Of a DNA stretch of 64,000 bases, positions 27,599 to 36,154 are shown piece after piece. The notes under the pieces are model-generated. The model ran no database searches. It had not been told where the DNA came from and saw only the letters and a list, made by a program, of their open reading frames with translations. Location of the stretch: NCBI RefSeq assembly GCF_051307055.1, contig NZ_CP149994.1:3472001-3536000 (forward strand), given 5' to 3'. The first letter of the stretch is position 1. Every line of letters starts with the position of its first letter. The position numbers were made by a program, and so were the translations under genes. The DNA is from Dryocola sp051307055. GTDB taxonomy: Bacteria > Pseudomonadota > Gammaproteobacteria > Enterobacterales > Enterobacteriaceae.

Positions 27599-28153
27599 TC
27601 AGACGCCTCGCGCACTTTGCGCGGCTAAGTCAAACACCTTACTTTTCTTCATCGCGCGCGATGGCGGACTGCACAGGCTACAGGTAAACGGGCCTTTAGC
27701 ATGTTCCGTGGACGCCACAAACCAGCCGTGGCAAACGCAGCACTCCGTATGCTCAATCATTCCGCAATCAATAAAGCGCAGCAGGGTCCAGGCCCTTGTC
27801 AGCCCAAGCACCGGCTTCTCATCCGAAATGCCCGGACACTGTTCCAGATACAGGCGGTAGGCTTTTACCATCGCCTCAATGGGACGGCACTCTTCGGTTT
27901 TTTGCAGATAAAGAAAAATGTTATAGAACATGGAGGAGTGAATGTTCTGCTCCCATGACATAAACCAGTCTTCGGAAAAGGGCAGCATTCCCTTGGGCGG
28001 CGGACATCCGCGTAATTCCTTATACAGCCGGAGTAATCTTCTGCGGCTCAGGCTAGTTTCACTTTCCAGAACCTGCATGCGAGCGCCAAAGGAAATTAAA
28101 GCCATGGCTATATGGATCTCTTTAATTTCCTCTAAAATACTTTTTTCAGACAT
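27599..28153 (-). CDS. flhC: FlhC, flagellar master regulator subunit
   Basis: FlhC with FlhD forms the FlhD4C2 activator of class 2 flagellar promoters. The start at 28153 (184 aa, MSEKSI...) has a GGGGG-containing ribosome site and matches the enteric N-terminus. The zinc site is complete: C138, C141, C158 and C161 (CCVCHGWF and FTCSLCSPPSR). The sequence is conserved through LSRRRLLRLYKELRG and PPPKGMLPFSEDWFM. The C-terminus is about eight residues shorter than in E. coli (192). Confidence 0.96.
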   Translation of the reverse strand: MSEKSILEEIKEIHIAMALISFGARMQVLESETSLSRRRLLRLYKELRGCPPPKGMLPFSEDWFMSWEQNIHSSMFYNIFLYLQKTEECRPIEAMVKAYRLYLEQCPGISDEKPVLGLTRAWTLLRFIDCGMIEHTECCVCHGWFVASTEHAKGPFTCSLCSPPSRAMKKSKVFDLAAQSARGV

Positions 28154-28166
28154 ACGCAATCCCCCT

Positions 28167-28505
28167 TCAGGCCGCAGGCACGCTTTCTTCCGCCAGCGAA
28201 TTCAGCAGATTGGTAGACAGGATGATGCCGGTATGCATTTGCTGTAGGGCTTCAATCCGCGAATCTTTAGTCAAATGATCGATAACGATTTCATTATCCA
28301 CCCGCAGACGACAGATTAACTGATTCGTCGACGCAAGCTTTATAAGCTGGGGCAGAGATAACTCTTTTAAGGTATCGATCGTCGCCTCGGTCAGGCCAAG
28401 ACGAAAACCCGCCGCGAATTTATCTTCTCTGATTAACTGCTGAGCTAATAGCAGATAGGATAAGTTGATATCATGAATACTTTGCAGTTGTTCATCGAGA
28501 TGCAT
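28167..28505 (-). CDS. flhD: FlhD, flagellar master regulator subunit
   Basis: FlhD is the other half of the master activator and the target of YdiV-type proteins. The start at 28505 (112 aa, MHLDEQLQSIHDIN...) aligns with E. coli FlhD (116); an in-frame upstream start would add ten residues. Typical segments are DINLSYLLLAQQLIREDK and QQMHTGIILSTNLLN. flhC begins 13 bp later. Only 137 bp separate the start from the end of fliA on the same strand, much less than the long flhDC promoter regions of E. coli and Salmonella. Confidence 0.95.
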   Translation of the reverse strand: MHLDEQLQSIHDINLSYLLLAQQLIREDKFAAGFRLGLTEATIDTLKELSLPQLIKLASTNQLICRLRVDNEIVIDHLTKDSRIEALQQMHTGIILSTNLLNSLAEESVPAA

Positions 28506-28540
28506 TGTGTTTCTACCTATTTTATCCGCCGGCAAGAAAC

Positions 28541-28580
28541 CGGGCGCATATTAAAACAACCATTACATCGCAGAATGTAA
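28541..28580 (-). promoter_or_regulatory. Possible flhD promoter -10 and palindromic operator
   Basis: On the minus strand TAATAT (28548-28553) could serve as a -10 box, 42 bp before the flhD ATG; no good -35 is seen 17 bp above it. Just upstream is a perfect inverted repeat TTACAT-N6-ATGTAA (28563-28580), a size and symmetry typical of a dimeric regulator site. Which protein would bind is unknown. Confidence 0.35.
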
Positions 28581-28642
28581 CAGAATAATAATCAAAGAGA
28601 TGCCTTGACGTTATGAAAATGATCTAAATAAGTAATTAAATA

Positions 28643-29365
28643 TTATTTATCTGACGATAAACGCGCTCGTAATCTTTTTATTGCATGACTGTGCAACTGG
28701 CTAACGCGGGTTTCCGTGATGCCCAACAATGCGCCGACCTCTTTCATATTAAGATCTTGCTGATAATAGAGATTTAATAACAACTGTTCGCGTTCTGGCA
28801 GCGCACTGATTTCATGCGATATCTGATTGATGAGTTTTTTTATCATCAGATTGTTTAATGGATTTAGTTTTTCATGTTGCGAACCGGGTTGTTCAAAGCC
28901 ATCTGCTGATTCCTCCTGCAACTCTTCCAGCGAATAAAGCTGGCTGCTGTTGGTGTCTGCCAGCATCTGCTGATATTCGCGTATCGTGACGCCCATTGCT
29001 GCGGCCACCTCGGCCTCAGAGGCCGCCATGCCGGTGCTTTGCTCAATTCTTTGTATAACGGCGACAATCTCCCGGGCGTTGCGGCGCACCCGCCTTGGCA
29101 CCCAATCCCTTTCGCGCAGCTCATCCAGCAATGCCCAGCGCACGCGCTGGGTAATATAATTTCCCAACGTAATGCCTTTGCCGGGATCGAAATCGTCAAT
29201 TGCCACCAGCAGGCCGACCGATCCCGCCTGAATAAGATCGTCAAGGTCTACGCTTGCTGGCAAACGAGCCTGAAGACGAAGCGCTTCATGGCGTACCAGT
29301 GAACCATATTTCACCCACAGTTCATTTTTATCTACTACGCCGTTAGGGTTATAGATACCATTCAT
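28643..29365 (-). CDS. fliA: FliA, sigma-28 factor for late flagellar genes
   Basis: FliA directs RNA polymerase to class 3 genes and is held inactive by FlgM. The start at 29365 (240 aa; E. coli 239) begins MNGIYNPNGVVDKNELW; an upstream in-frame start adds 14 unrelated residues. Region 2 is clear (LVRHEALRLQARLPASVDLD, then RVRWALLDELRERDWVPRRV), region 3 follows, and region 4 ends with the helix-turn-helix KEVGALLGITETRVSQLHSH. It lies upstream of flhDC on the same strand, with no fliZ gene next to it, unlike the usual fliAZ arrangement. Confidence 0.96.
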   Translation of the reverse strand: MNGIYNPNGVVDKNELWVKYGSLVRHEALRLQARLPASVDLDDLIQAGSVGLLVAIDDFDPGKGITLGNYITQRVRWALLDELRERDWVPRRVRRNAREIVAVIQRIEQSTGMAASEAEVAAAMGVTIREYQQMLADTNSSQLYSLEELQEESADGFEQPGSQHEKLNPLNNLMIKKLINQISHEISALPEREQLLLNLYYQQDLNMKEVGALLGITETRVSQLHSHAIKRLRARLSSDK

Positions 29366-29729
29366 ATTTCCATTATCCCACCAGTCAATTAACGAGCAGC
29401 TTGACAAACACCCCTAAAAAACCTGACAAGCTAAACATTCACTATAATAAAGTTTAATTATAGAGTTTTTCTTTTCGGTAGGTAAAGAACAGTCAACAAC
29501 CAGCAGGCAATAAAAATTGCGAAGAAATTTTTAATTACCTAAAAGGGTAATAGAACTTCCGCCTCATCTGTAAAATACAGAAGGATTTTTTTAAATCCTA
29601 TGACCATATTATTTCCGCTGAGGAAATTTTACTTCCGCAAAAATTTATTATTAAAAAATTCGTTAATTATTATAATAGGTGTTAATCAATAACAAGTTTT
29701 ATGCAGTAAATCTCAAATAGAAAACAACA
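29366..29729. other. AT-rich interval between flgL and fliA
   Basis: These 364 bp must hold the fliA promoter. The part at 29480-29720 is very AT-rich. A short hairpin AGGATTT-TTTT-AAATCCT lies at 29582-29599, without a T-run on the side that would end flgL transcription. I could not identify FlhDC half-sites with confidence. Confidence 0.45.
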
Positions 29730-30653
29730 TTAACGCAACATATTAAAAATCGACATCTGCTGCATAGACTGGAAAACCATCATCGATGAGTTCAGGGCAA
29801 ACTCGCTCATCTTGGTTTGTGAAACCAGGGTAATCATTGAATCCGGATCGGAGCCCACGGTTTGTTGCAGACGAGACTGCAAAGTGATCTTCTGCGTCTC
29901 CGAGCTAAAGCCAAGGGACTCTATCTGCTGCAGGTTGGTGCCGACCTCAGCCTGAATTTTACCGAGGTTATCGATGCCGCGTTTAAGGGAGACGTTGACG
30001 CTGTCCAGCGTGCTTTGCAGCGCTTCACGACCGGCCTCGTCCTCAACGGGCTCTTTGAGCGCGGCGATGGCTTTATCCAGCGCGGCAAACACATCGTCCG
30101 CGCTGCCGCTCATAAACACGTCTTTGCCGGTGTGGCCTACCGCGATCTCAGTGCTGTCCGCCACCTTCTGCGTCATCGCCACATCCCCGCCCACATAGGT
30201 GCCATCTTTCTGATACGGGGCTTCGCCAGTCTTATAGCCGGAAAAGATGTAGCGGCCGTTTTGGTTTTTGCTGTTCGCCAGATCCAGCATATTGTCACGG
30301 ATCCCCTGCAGCTCCGTGGCCAGAGCCTGACGGTCGGCATCCGAATAGGTGCCGTTACCGCCGGCAACGATTTTTTCCGCCAGGTTTTTCGTCAGTAAAT
30401 TAGCAATGGAGTTAAGGACGGTGTCTTCCTGGCCGAGCGCATCCTGAGCGTACAGGCGTGCGGTATCAAACTGGTTAATGTTTGACAGCGCGTTCTGATA
30501 AATCACCGCCTGGGACGCCCCTGCCGGATCGTCAGAAGGTTTAAGCAAAACCTGCCCGGCAGATAAACGCATATAGATGTCATTGCCGCCGCTCATCGCT
30601 TTAGACAGGCTGTCGATGTTGCTTTGATACATATACTGAGTGCTTAGACGCAT
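29730..30653 (-). CDS. flgL: FlgL, hook-filament junction protein (HAP3)
   Basis: FlgL joins hook-associated protein FlgK to the filament. The start at 30653 (307 aa) has AAGGA 8 bp upstream; an upstream in-frame start is unlikely. The N-terminus (MRLSTQYMYQSNIDSL, then LLKPSDDPAGASQAVIYQNA) and the C-terminus (ITLVSQTKMSEFALNSSM) are the flagellin-like ends typical of FlgL. It follows flgK by 48 bp and is presumably co-transcribed with it. Confidence 0.96.
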   Translation of the reverse strand: MRLSTQYMYQSNIDSLSKAMSGGNDIYMRLSAGQVLLKPSDDPAGASQAVIYQNALSNINQFDTARLYAQDALGQEDTVLNSIANLLTKNLAEKIVAGGNGTYSDADRQALATELQGIRDNMLDLANSKNQNGRYIFSGYKTGEAPYQKDGTYVGGDVAMTQKVADSTEIAVGHTGKDVFMSGSADDVFAALDKAIAALKEPVEDEAGREALQSTLDSVNVSLKRGIDNLGKIQAEVGTNLQQIESLGFSSETQKITLQSRLQQTVGSDPDSMITLVSQTKMSEFALNSSMMVFQSMQQMSIFNMLR

Positions 30654-30701
30654 CGTGTTTTCCTTAACCTTTCTCACGTCACCCGCTAAGGGGAACGGTG
30701 C

Positions 30702-32345
30702 TTATCGGATACTTAAAATCGTGTCGAAGAGCGTAGTCGCCGTCTGTAAGACCTGCGCATTAGCCTGATAGTACTGAGAGAACATCGTTAAATTGATGTA
30801 CTCCTCGTTAAGATCCACTCCGGAGACCGCCTGCTGCTCGTAAAGCATGGCATCAAGCGTTTTGGCGCTGGTGGCCGCATTGGCCTTGAGCGAGGTCATG
30901 GAGGAGCCGACCGAACTGACCAGGCTGGCATACGCCTCGGTAAGCGTCGATTTGCCGACTAACGTTTCATTTTTAATCGCAATCAGGTTTTTGATGTTTT
31001 CATTGTTGCTCTCATCGCTTTCATCCGGCGAGCTTGAAGCGGCGATCTTGCTGCCGTCACCGATGGCCACGTTCAGGTTGTCCGCAACGCCTGATACCGA
31101 ATTGAGCATAAAGCTGTCGTTGGCCTGCGGAGTACCCTGCGGCTTGATGGAAAGACCATCAAACTGCAGCTCGCCGTCCGGACCTGTCGTGGTTTCTACC
31201 ACCTCGCCGCTGCTGGTTTTCACTTCCCAGTCGCTGGCGCCCGGCCCTTTATAGGTGATGGTGTAATCCTGCGGCTTGACGTCGGAGACGCTGCTGTAGA
31301 CCACGCCCAGTGTAGCGTTACCGCTGTTGTTGCGGTTAGCCAGCGCCACCGGATCGGTAATGGTGAAGATGGCCTCTCCTTTGGCGCCGTTCAGGTCGTA
31401 GCCCTGCTGGTTCACTTCGTTAAAGCGGTTCGCCATTTGCAGGGCAAGCTGGTTGAGCTGGTTGCGTGCGTCCGCCAGATCTTCATTACGGAACTTAAAC
31501 AGTCCGGCAAGCTTGCCGGTGGTAATCTTTGCTTCGTCCAGCGGCAGTGAGTTGCCCGAAGCATCAATATAAGAGACGACCGTTTTAGACGGATTTTCTG
31601 GCGAGACGCTGGCTTCCAGAGCATAAGCGCGATCGCCGTTAACCAGCGGCAGCCCGTTTGCCATCGTCACATCAACCCGACCGGTAGTCGGATTCTCCGT
31701 TACGCGAATGCCGATCTGGTCATTAAGCTTACTCAGTAAGGTATCGCGTTGATCGAGCAGATCGGGCGGCAGGGTTCCCGTCTGGCCCTGAATTTTTTCG
31801 ATCTCCCTGTTCAGTTTTGCAAGCTGCTCCCCGCTGGCGTTGATGTTATCAACGGTTTGCTTAATCTGGGTATTGGTCCCTTTTTCCAGGCCGTTAAGCG
31901 TTTTGCTGTTGGACTGAAACTGGTAAGAGAGCGCTTTAAACTGCGAGAATGTCTCCTGACGAGCGGCCTGGCTTACCGGATCGCTGCTCATTTTCTCCAT
32001 TGCGCCAAAGGCGTTACCCAGCGAGACGGAGATATTAGAGGTGTCGTCCCCCATCATGTTATCTATCTGGCTTAACTGTTCGTAACGGCCAACCAGCGCC
32101 TGATACTCCGTAGCGGCGCCGCGAACCTGGTTATTGATAAAGCCGTTGTAAGCTCGCTCCACGCCGTTAATCTGCACGCCGTAGCCGAAGAAACCGTTAC
32201 CGGTAGTTCTGCCACCCGCTTCACCAAAAATAATGCTCTGACGGCTGTAGCCGCTGGTCATTGCGTTGCTGAGGTTGTTACCCACGACGTTTAATGCCGA
32301 CTGGGCAGAACTGAGTCCCGTTTGAGCCAAATTGAGAAGATTCAT
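30702..32345 (-). CDS. flgK: FlgK, hook-associated protein 1
   Basis: FlgK forms the first junction layer on the hook. The 547-aa product (E. coli 547) has the rod/hook-type N-terminal motif ALNVVGNNLSNAMTSGYSRQ (about 17-36) and the C-terminal DLNEEYINLTMFSQYYQANA and LFDTILSIR tail that form the coiled-coil core. The middle is the exposed domain. A sigma-28-like promoter precedes it, as expected for a class 3 flgKL unit. Confidence 0.96.
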   Translation of the reverse strand: MNLLNLAQTGLSSAQSALNVVGNNLSNAMTSGYSRQSIIFGEAGGRTTGNGFFGYGVQINGVERAYNGFINNQVRGAATEYQALVGRYEQLSQIDNMMGDDTSNISVSLGNAFGAMEKMSSDPVSQAARQETFSQFKALSYQFQSNSKTLNGLEKGTNTQIKQTVDNINASGEQLAKLNREIEKIQGQTGTLPPDLLDQRDTLLSKLNDQIGIRVTENPTTGRVDVTMANGLPLVNGDRAYALEASVSPENPSKTVVSYIDASGNSLPLDEAKITTGKLAGLFKFRNEDLADARNQLNQLALQMANRFNEVNQQGYDLNGAKGEAIFTITDPVALANRNNSGNATLGVVYSSVSDVKPQDYTITYKGPGASDWEVKTSSGEVVETTTGPDGELQFDGLSIKPQGTPQANDSFMLNSVSGVADNLNVAIGDGSKIAASSSPDESDESNNENIKNLIAIKNETLVGKSTLTEAYASLVSSVGSSMTSLKANAATSAKTLDAMLYEQQAVSGVDLNEEYINLTMFSQYYQANAQVLQTATTLFDTILSIR

Positions 32346-32416
32346 AAGTATCCCACGTTAAATTTCTGCGCAGAAAATCCTTAACCTAACCAAGAAAATT
32401 CCTACTGTTAATTTAT

Positions 32417-32443
32417 ATATCGGACGGTTCGCAAGAAACTGAA
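32417..32443 (-). promoter_or_regulatory. Candidate sigma-28 promoter of flgKL
   Basis: On the minus strand a -10 box TCCGATAT (32417-32424) follows a 15-bp spacer and a -35 core TTCA that continues as GTTT (TTCAGTTT, resembling TAAAGTTT). It lies about 72 bp before the flgK start. Confidence 0.6.
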
Positions 32444-32452
32444 AGAATAATT

Positions 32453-33403
32453 TCAAAATAGCGAAGAAAAATCGCTTTTATATGCATTTAACGCCTGATT
32501 AACATTTCCCTTAACCTGTTGGATAATTGATATTAATTTGTTTGCATATTGTGGGTCGGTTGCATATCCGCCGCTCTGCAGGGCCCTCGCCGCATGCTCA
32601 GGCGAGGCGGCGCGCGTAACGTTCTGATAACGTGGGTTATTTGCCAGAAGCGCCGCATAGTCAGATAACGCTTCAGAATAGGAACCATATACGCGAAATG
32701 CCGCCTTCACTTTTTTCGGCACGCCATGCATATATTCCGTAGTGGTTATTTCCGTGGAATCTCCTTTCCACCCGCCGGTCGCTTTAATACCAAATAAGTT
32801 GTAACTCGGCTTACCTTCTTTGGTGAGTATTTCCTGATTGCCCCAGCCGGATTCCAGCGCGGCCTGGGCAATAATAAGCTGGTGAGGTACGCCGCTTTTC
32901 TTTGCTGCATCCATCGCCGGGGCTAACATGCGTGCAATAAAATCACCGCTTTTGCCGCCGGAGCCTGCTTCGCCCACCGTTCTTGCTTTTTCCTGTCTGG
33001 CGATATCCTCGGCGCTTAGCCGCTGTGGTATACGTTTAAACGAGGCGCTATTCAGGGAAAGCGGCGTGTACGCCGTTGACGTCGTGCCTGTGGCGCTCTG
33101 CACCTCGCCGCCCATCTGTTTTACCAGCACTTCAGCCAGTCCCAGATTGCCTTGTTCAGCAATGTTCTGGGATAGTTGCTGATCGTACATAGAGGTAAAC
33201 ATCTCTGACTGCTGCGAATTGAATAACCCGTCCTTAAAAGAGGCATCGCGCATGCTTTTAAGCATCATCTGTACGAACAGGCCTTCCATCTGCTTAGCCG
33301 CGGCCTTCAGCCCCTGCCCGGGATCCTCTTTTGCGGTACGTTTCAACGCTTCCAGGTTGCGAATATCAAAAGCCGCTCCCCGGATCAGAGCAGAGCCGTT
33401 CAT
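32453..33403 (-). CDS. flgJ: FlgJ, rod cap with peptidoglycan hydrolase domain
   Basis: FlgJ caps the growing rod and cuts the cell wall to let it through. The 316-aa product (E. coli 313) has an N-terminal rod-cap domain (about 1-110: LFVQMMLKSMRDASFKDGLF, then YDQQLSQNIAEQGNLGLAE) and a C-terminal glucosaminidase domain (about 150-310) with the proposed catalytic glutamate in AQAALESGWGNQEI and LFGIKATGGWKG. The start overlaps the flgI stop by one base. Confidence 0.96.
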   Translation of the reverse strand: MNGSALIRGAAFDIRNLEALKRTAKEDPGQGLKAAAKQMEGLFVQMMLKSMRDASFKDGLFNSQQSEMFTSMYDQQLSQNIAEQGNLGLAEVLVKQMGGEVQSATGTTSTAYTPLSLNSASFKRIPQRLSAEDIARQEKARTVGEAGSGGKSGDFIARMLAPAMDAAKKSGVPHQLIIAQAALESGWGNQEILTKEGKPSYNLFGIKATGGWKGDSTEITTTEYMHGVPKKVKAAFRVYGSYSEALSDYAALLANNPRYQNVTRAASPEHAARALQSGGYATDPQYANKLISIIQQVKGNVNQALNAYKSDFSSLF

Positions 33404-34524
33404 CAGTTAGTCTCCAGTTTTGCGCGCAGGCAGCCGGCGCTTTTCATCGACTGCAAAATGGACATCAAATCATTCGGCGTCGCCCCGAGGCTGTTAAGCG
33501 CCCGCACCACGCGATTCAAATCGGCGCTGGTGTTCACACGCTGCAGGGCGCCGTTTTGTTCACGCAATGAAATCTGCGTATCGGTTGTCGCAACGGTTTG
33601 CCCGCCTGCAAGCGGCGTATCCGGCTGGCTGACCTGGGTATTACGCGCGACTTCTACGGTTAAATCTCCCTGCGCAATGGCGCAGGCATCCAGCGTGACA
33701 TGCCGGTTCATTACCACCGAGCCCGTCCGGGAGTTGATTATCACGCGGGCTTCCATGGCGCCTGGTCGAATCGACAGGTTTTGCACTTCAGCCAGGAAAC
33801 GTACTTTCGCCGCGCTGTTCGACGGGGCAACAAGCCTTATCACTCGTGAATCTTCAGCTATCGCCGTGCCGCTGCCTAAGCGGAGGTTTATCTCATCGCT
33901 TATCTGCTGGGCCAGCCCGAAATCACCGTCGTTGAGCTGCAGATACAGCGCGTTCTGACCGGCGAAATTGACCGGTACTTCTCGCTCTACGGTTGCGCCG
34001 CCGCTGATGCGCGCGCCGTTTAGCTGGTTAACCTGCACGCTGCTGCTGCCGCTTTGCGCGCCGGCTCCGGACATCAGCAGGTTGCCCTGCGCCAGGGCGT
34101 AAATCTGGTTATCCACCCCTTTCAACGGCGTCATCAGCAGCGTTCCGCCGCGCAGGCTTTTCGCATTGCCCATTGAAGAGACCACCACGTCAATTTTCTC
34201 CCCGGCGCGGGAAAAAGGTGGAAGCTCGGCCGTGACCATTACCGCAGCCACATTTTTAAGCTGCATATTGGTGCCTGGCGGAACGGTGATGCCCAGCTGG
34301 GAAAGCATGTTATTCAGACTTTGAGTGGTAAAAGGGGTCTGCATTGTCTGATCCCCCGTGCCGTCCAGCCCCACCACCAGGCCATAGCCCATTAGCGAGT
34401 TGCTGCGTACGCCCTGAATCGAGGTGAGATCCCGGATGCGCTCGGCGTGCGCCGATGGCAAAGGGGAAATAAGCAGCCCAACGCAGAACAGGCTAAGGCA
34501 AAAAGTGACGAGGGAAGTTTTCAT
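33403..34524 (-). CDS. flgI: FlgI, P-ring protein
   Basis: FlgI forms the periplasmic P ring around the rod and reaches the periplasm through Sec. The 373-aa product (E. coli 365) has a signal peptide (SLFCVGLLISPLPSAHA, cleavage about residue 27) and the family core RIRDLTSIQGVRSNSLMGYG and GLVVGLDGTGDQTMQTPFTT, plus DLNRVVRALNSLGATPNDLM near the end. FlgA is its dedicated chaperone and is encoded at 39969. Confidence 0.96.
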   Translation of the reverse strand: MKTSLVTFCLSLFCVGLLISPLPSAHAERIRDLTSIQGVRSNSLMGYGLVVGLDGTGDQTMQTPFTTQSLNNMLSQLGITVPPGTNMQLKNVAAVMVTAELPPFSRAGEKIDVVVSSMGNAKSLRGGTLLMTPLKGVDNQIYALAQGNLLMSGAGAQSGSSSVQVNQLNGARISGGATVEREVPVNFAGQNALYLQLNDGDFGLAQQISDEINLRLGSGTAIAEDSRVIRLVAPSNSAAKVRFLAEVQNLSIRPGAMEARVIINSRTGSVVMNRHVTLDACAIAQGDLTVEVARNTQVSQPDTPLAGGQTVATTDTQISLREQNGALQRVNTSADLNRVVRALNSLGATPNDLMSILQSMKSAGCLRAKLETN

Positions 34525-34533
34525 ATCGGCTGA

Positions 34534-35277
34534 CTAAAAGGGTGAGAGATTAAGGAACAGACGCTGTAACCAGCCCATCTGTTGCGCTTCATTAATGTAA
34601 CCATTACCAACGTATTCAATGCGGGCGTCGGATACCTGAGTCGATACCACCGTATTGCTGCCGCTGATAGTGCGCGGGTTGACGATGCCGGAGAAACGGA
34701 TAAATTCCGTCCCCTGGTTTATCGCGATTTGTTTTTCGCCCACTACGCTGAGGTTGCCGTTTTCAAGCACCTGCTTCACCGTAACGGTAATCGTACCGCT
34801 AAAGGTATTCCGCGCGGCCGCGCCGCCTTTACCGGTAAAATCGTTGCTCCCGCTGATAGCAGTATTAGCTCTGTTGCCGCCAAACAGGCCGCTGAGCGCC
34901 CCTGGCATCGCGTCAAAAGCCAGTCCCGTCGAGCCGTCGCGGGAAGCGTTGGCGGACGAGCTTTTGCTGGCGCTGACGTTTTCCTGCAGCAGGATGGTCA
35001 GCGTATCGCCGATGTTTCTTGGCCGTCGGTCTTCAAAGAGCGGCTGGTAGCCGTAATTCATCGCCTGTCCGCTTTGAAAGACCGAGCCGTTGACGGCGGC
35101 GGGGGCTACCGGGGCCGGGTTGGCCGTTGTCTGCCCTTCCACTAAAGGTGTATGCGGAATATAGGCGCAGCCAGAAAGGGACAAAGCGCAGGCCAGCGGG
35201 AGCAGAAGGCGTTTGCAGCGGCCACGCCCTGAACTTAACGGCGTCCCGGTCATATCGGAAAAGGGATGATTTTTCAT
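34534..35277 (-). CDS. flgH: FlgH, L-ring lipoprotein
   Basis: FlgH is the outer-membrane L-ring lipoprotein. A lipobox LSGC lies near residue 36 when counted from the ATG at 35277 (247 aa). This leader is longer than in E. coli FlgH (232 aa in total); a downstream ATG at 35253 would give a normal-length signal peptide, and neither start has a strong ribosome site. The mature part is highly conserved (PLFEDRRPRNIGDTLTI, QENVSASKSSSANASRDG, YVGNGYINEAQQMGWLQR). It precedes flgI by 9 bp. Confidence 0.93.
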   Translation of the reverse strand: MKNHPFSDMTGTPLSSGRGRCKRLLLPLACALSLSGCAYIPHTPLVEGQTTANPAPVAPAAVNGSVFQSGQAMNYGYQPLFEDRRPRNIGDTLTILLQENVSASKSSSANASRDGSTGLAFDAMPGALSGLFGGNRANTAISGSNDFTGKGGAAARNTFSGTITVTVKQVLENGNLSVVGEKQIAINQGTEFIRFSGIVNPRTISGSNTVVSTQVSDARIEYVGNGYINEAQQMGWLQRLFLNLSPF

Positions 35278-35349
35278 TTTATTCACTGCAGTCAGGACTC
35301 GCAGATCGCCGCCCGTGGGCTTAAGCCCGGGCGGCGTTCAGCGGTGCTG

Positions 35350-36132
35350 TTAAAGTTGCATCAGGCGCTGCAACATCTGATCGGATGTCGAAACGGCTTT
35401 ACTGTTGATTTCATAGGCGCGCTGCGTCTGGATCATATTGACCAGCTCCTCAGCGACGTTCACGTTGGAGGTTTCGACGTAGCCCTGGGTGAGGGAACCG
35501 GCCCCGTTCAGGCCCGGCGTGGATTCATTTGGCGCGCCCGAGGACTGGGTTTCGCGATAAAGGTTCTCACCAACGCTTTCAAGGCCGGAGTCGTTAATAA
35601 AGGTGGCTAAGGTTAGCTGTCCCACCTGCTGCGGGGCGGTTTGTCCAACGATAGTCACGCTAACGATCCCGTCTTTTCCTACCGTCAGGGTATTCGCATC
35701 CTGGGGGATGGTGATAGCCGGCTGGATGGGATAACCGTTGGCCGTCACCAGTTGGCCATTCTGATCGAACTGGAATGAACCATCGCGCGTGTAGGCCGTG
35801 GAGCCATCGGGTAGCTGCACCTGGAAAAAGCCATTGCCGTCGATCGCCACATCTTTACTGTTATTGGTCTGCGTCAGGCTGCCCTGGCTGTGAATGCGCT
35901 CGGTTGCCACCGGACGCACGCCGGTACCCAATTGCAGGCCCGATGGAATGGTTGTCTGTTCGGAAGACTGCGCGCCGGGCTGGCGCAGCGTCTGATACAG
36001 CAGATCTTCAAATACGGCACGCTGGCGTTTAAAGCCGTTGGTGCTCACGTTTGCCAGGTTGTTTGAAATCACATCCATATTGGTTTGTTGTGCTTCAAGA
36101 CCTGTTTTAGCAATCCATAAAGAACGGATCAT
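35350..36132 (-). CDS. flgG: FlgG, distal rod protein
   Basis: FlgG builds the distal rod inside the L and P rings. The 260-aa product has exactly the E. coli length. N-terminal motif MIRSLWIAKTGLEAQQTNMD with VISNNLANVSTNGFKRQRAV and C-terminal NVAEELVNMIQTQRAYEINS are the rod-family ends. It lies between flgF (22 bp) and flgH (72 bp). Confidence 0.97.
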   Translation of the reverse strand: MIRSLWIAKTGLEAQQTNMDVISNNLANVSTNGFKRQRAVFEDLLYQTLRQPGAQSSEQTTIPSGLQLGTGVRPVATERIHSQGSLTQTNNSKDVAIDGNGFFQVQLPDGSTAYTRDGSFQFDQNGQLVTANGYPIQPAITIPQDANTLTVGKDGIVSVTIVGQTAPQQVGQLTLATFINDSGLESVGENLYRETQSSGAPNESTPGLNGAGSLTQGYVETSNVNVAEELVNMIQTQRAYEINSKAVSTSDQMLQRLMQL

Positions 36133-36154
36133 CAGAAATATCTCCTTATCAGCA

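Noticed and set aside
27596..27622. TCTGATAA near the flhC stop as a sigma-28 promoter for motA
   Set aside because: The spacing to a CAAA-like -35 is 12 bp rather than 15, and the -10 box lacks the GCC core.
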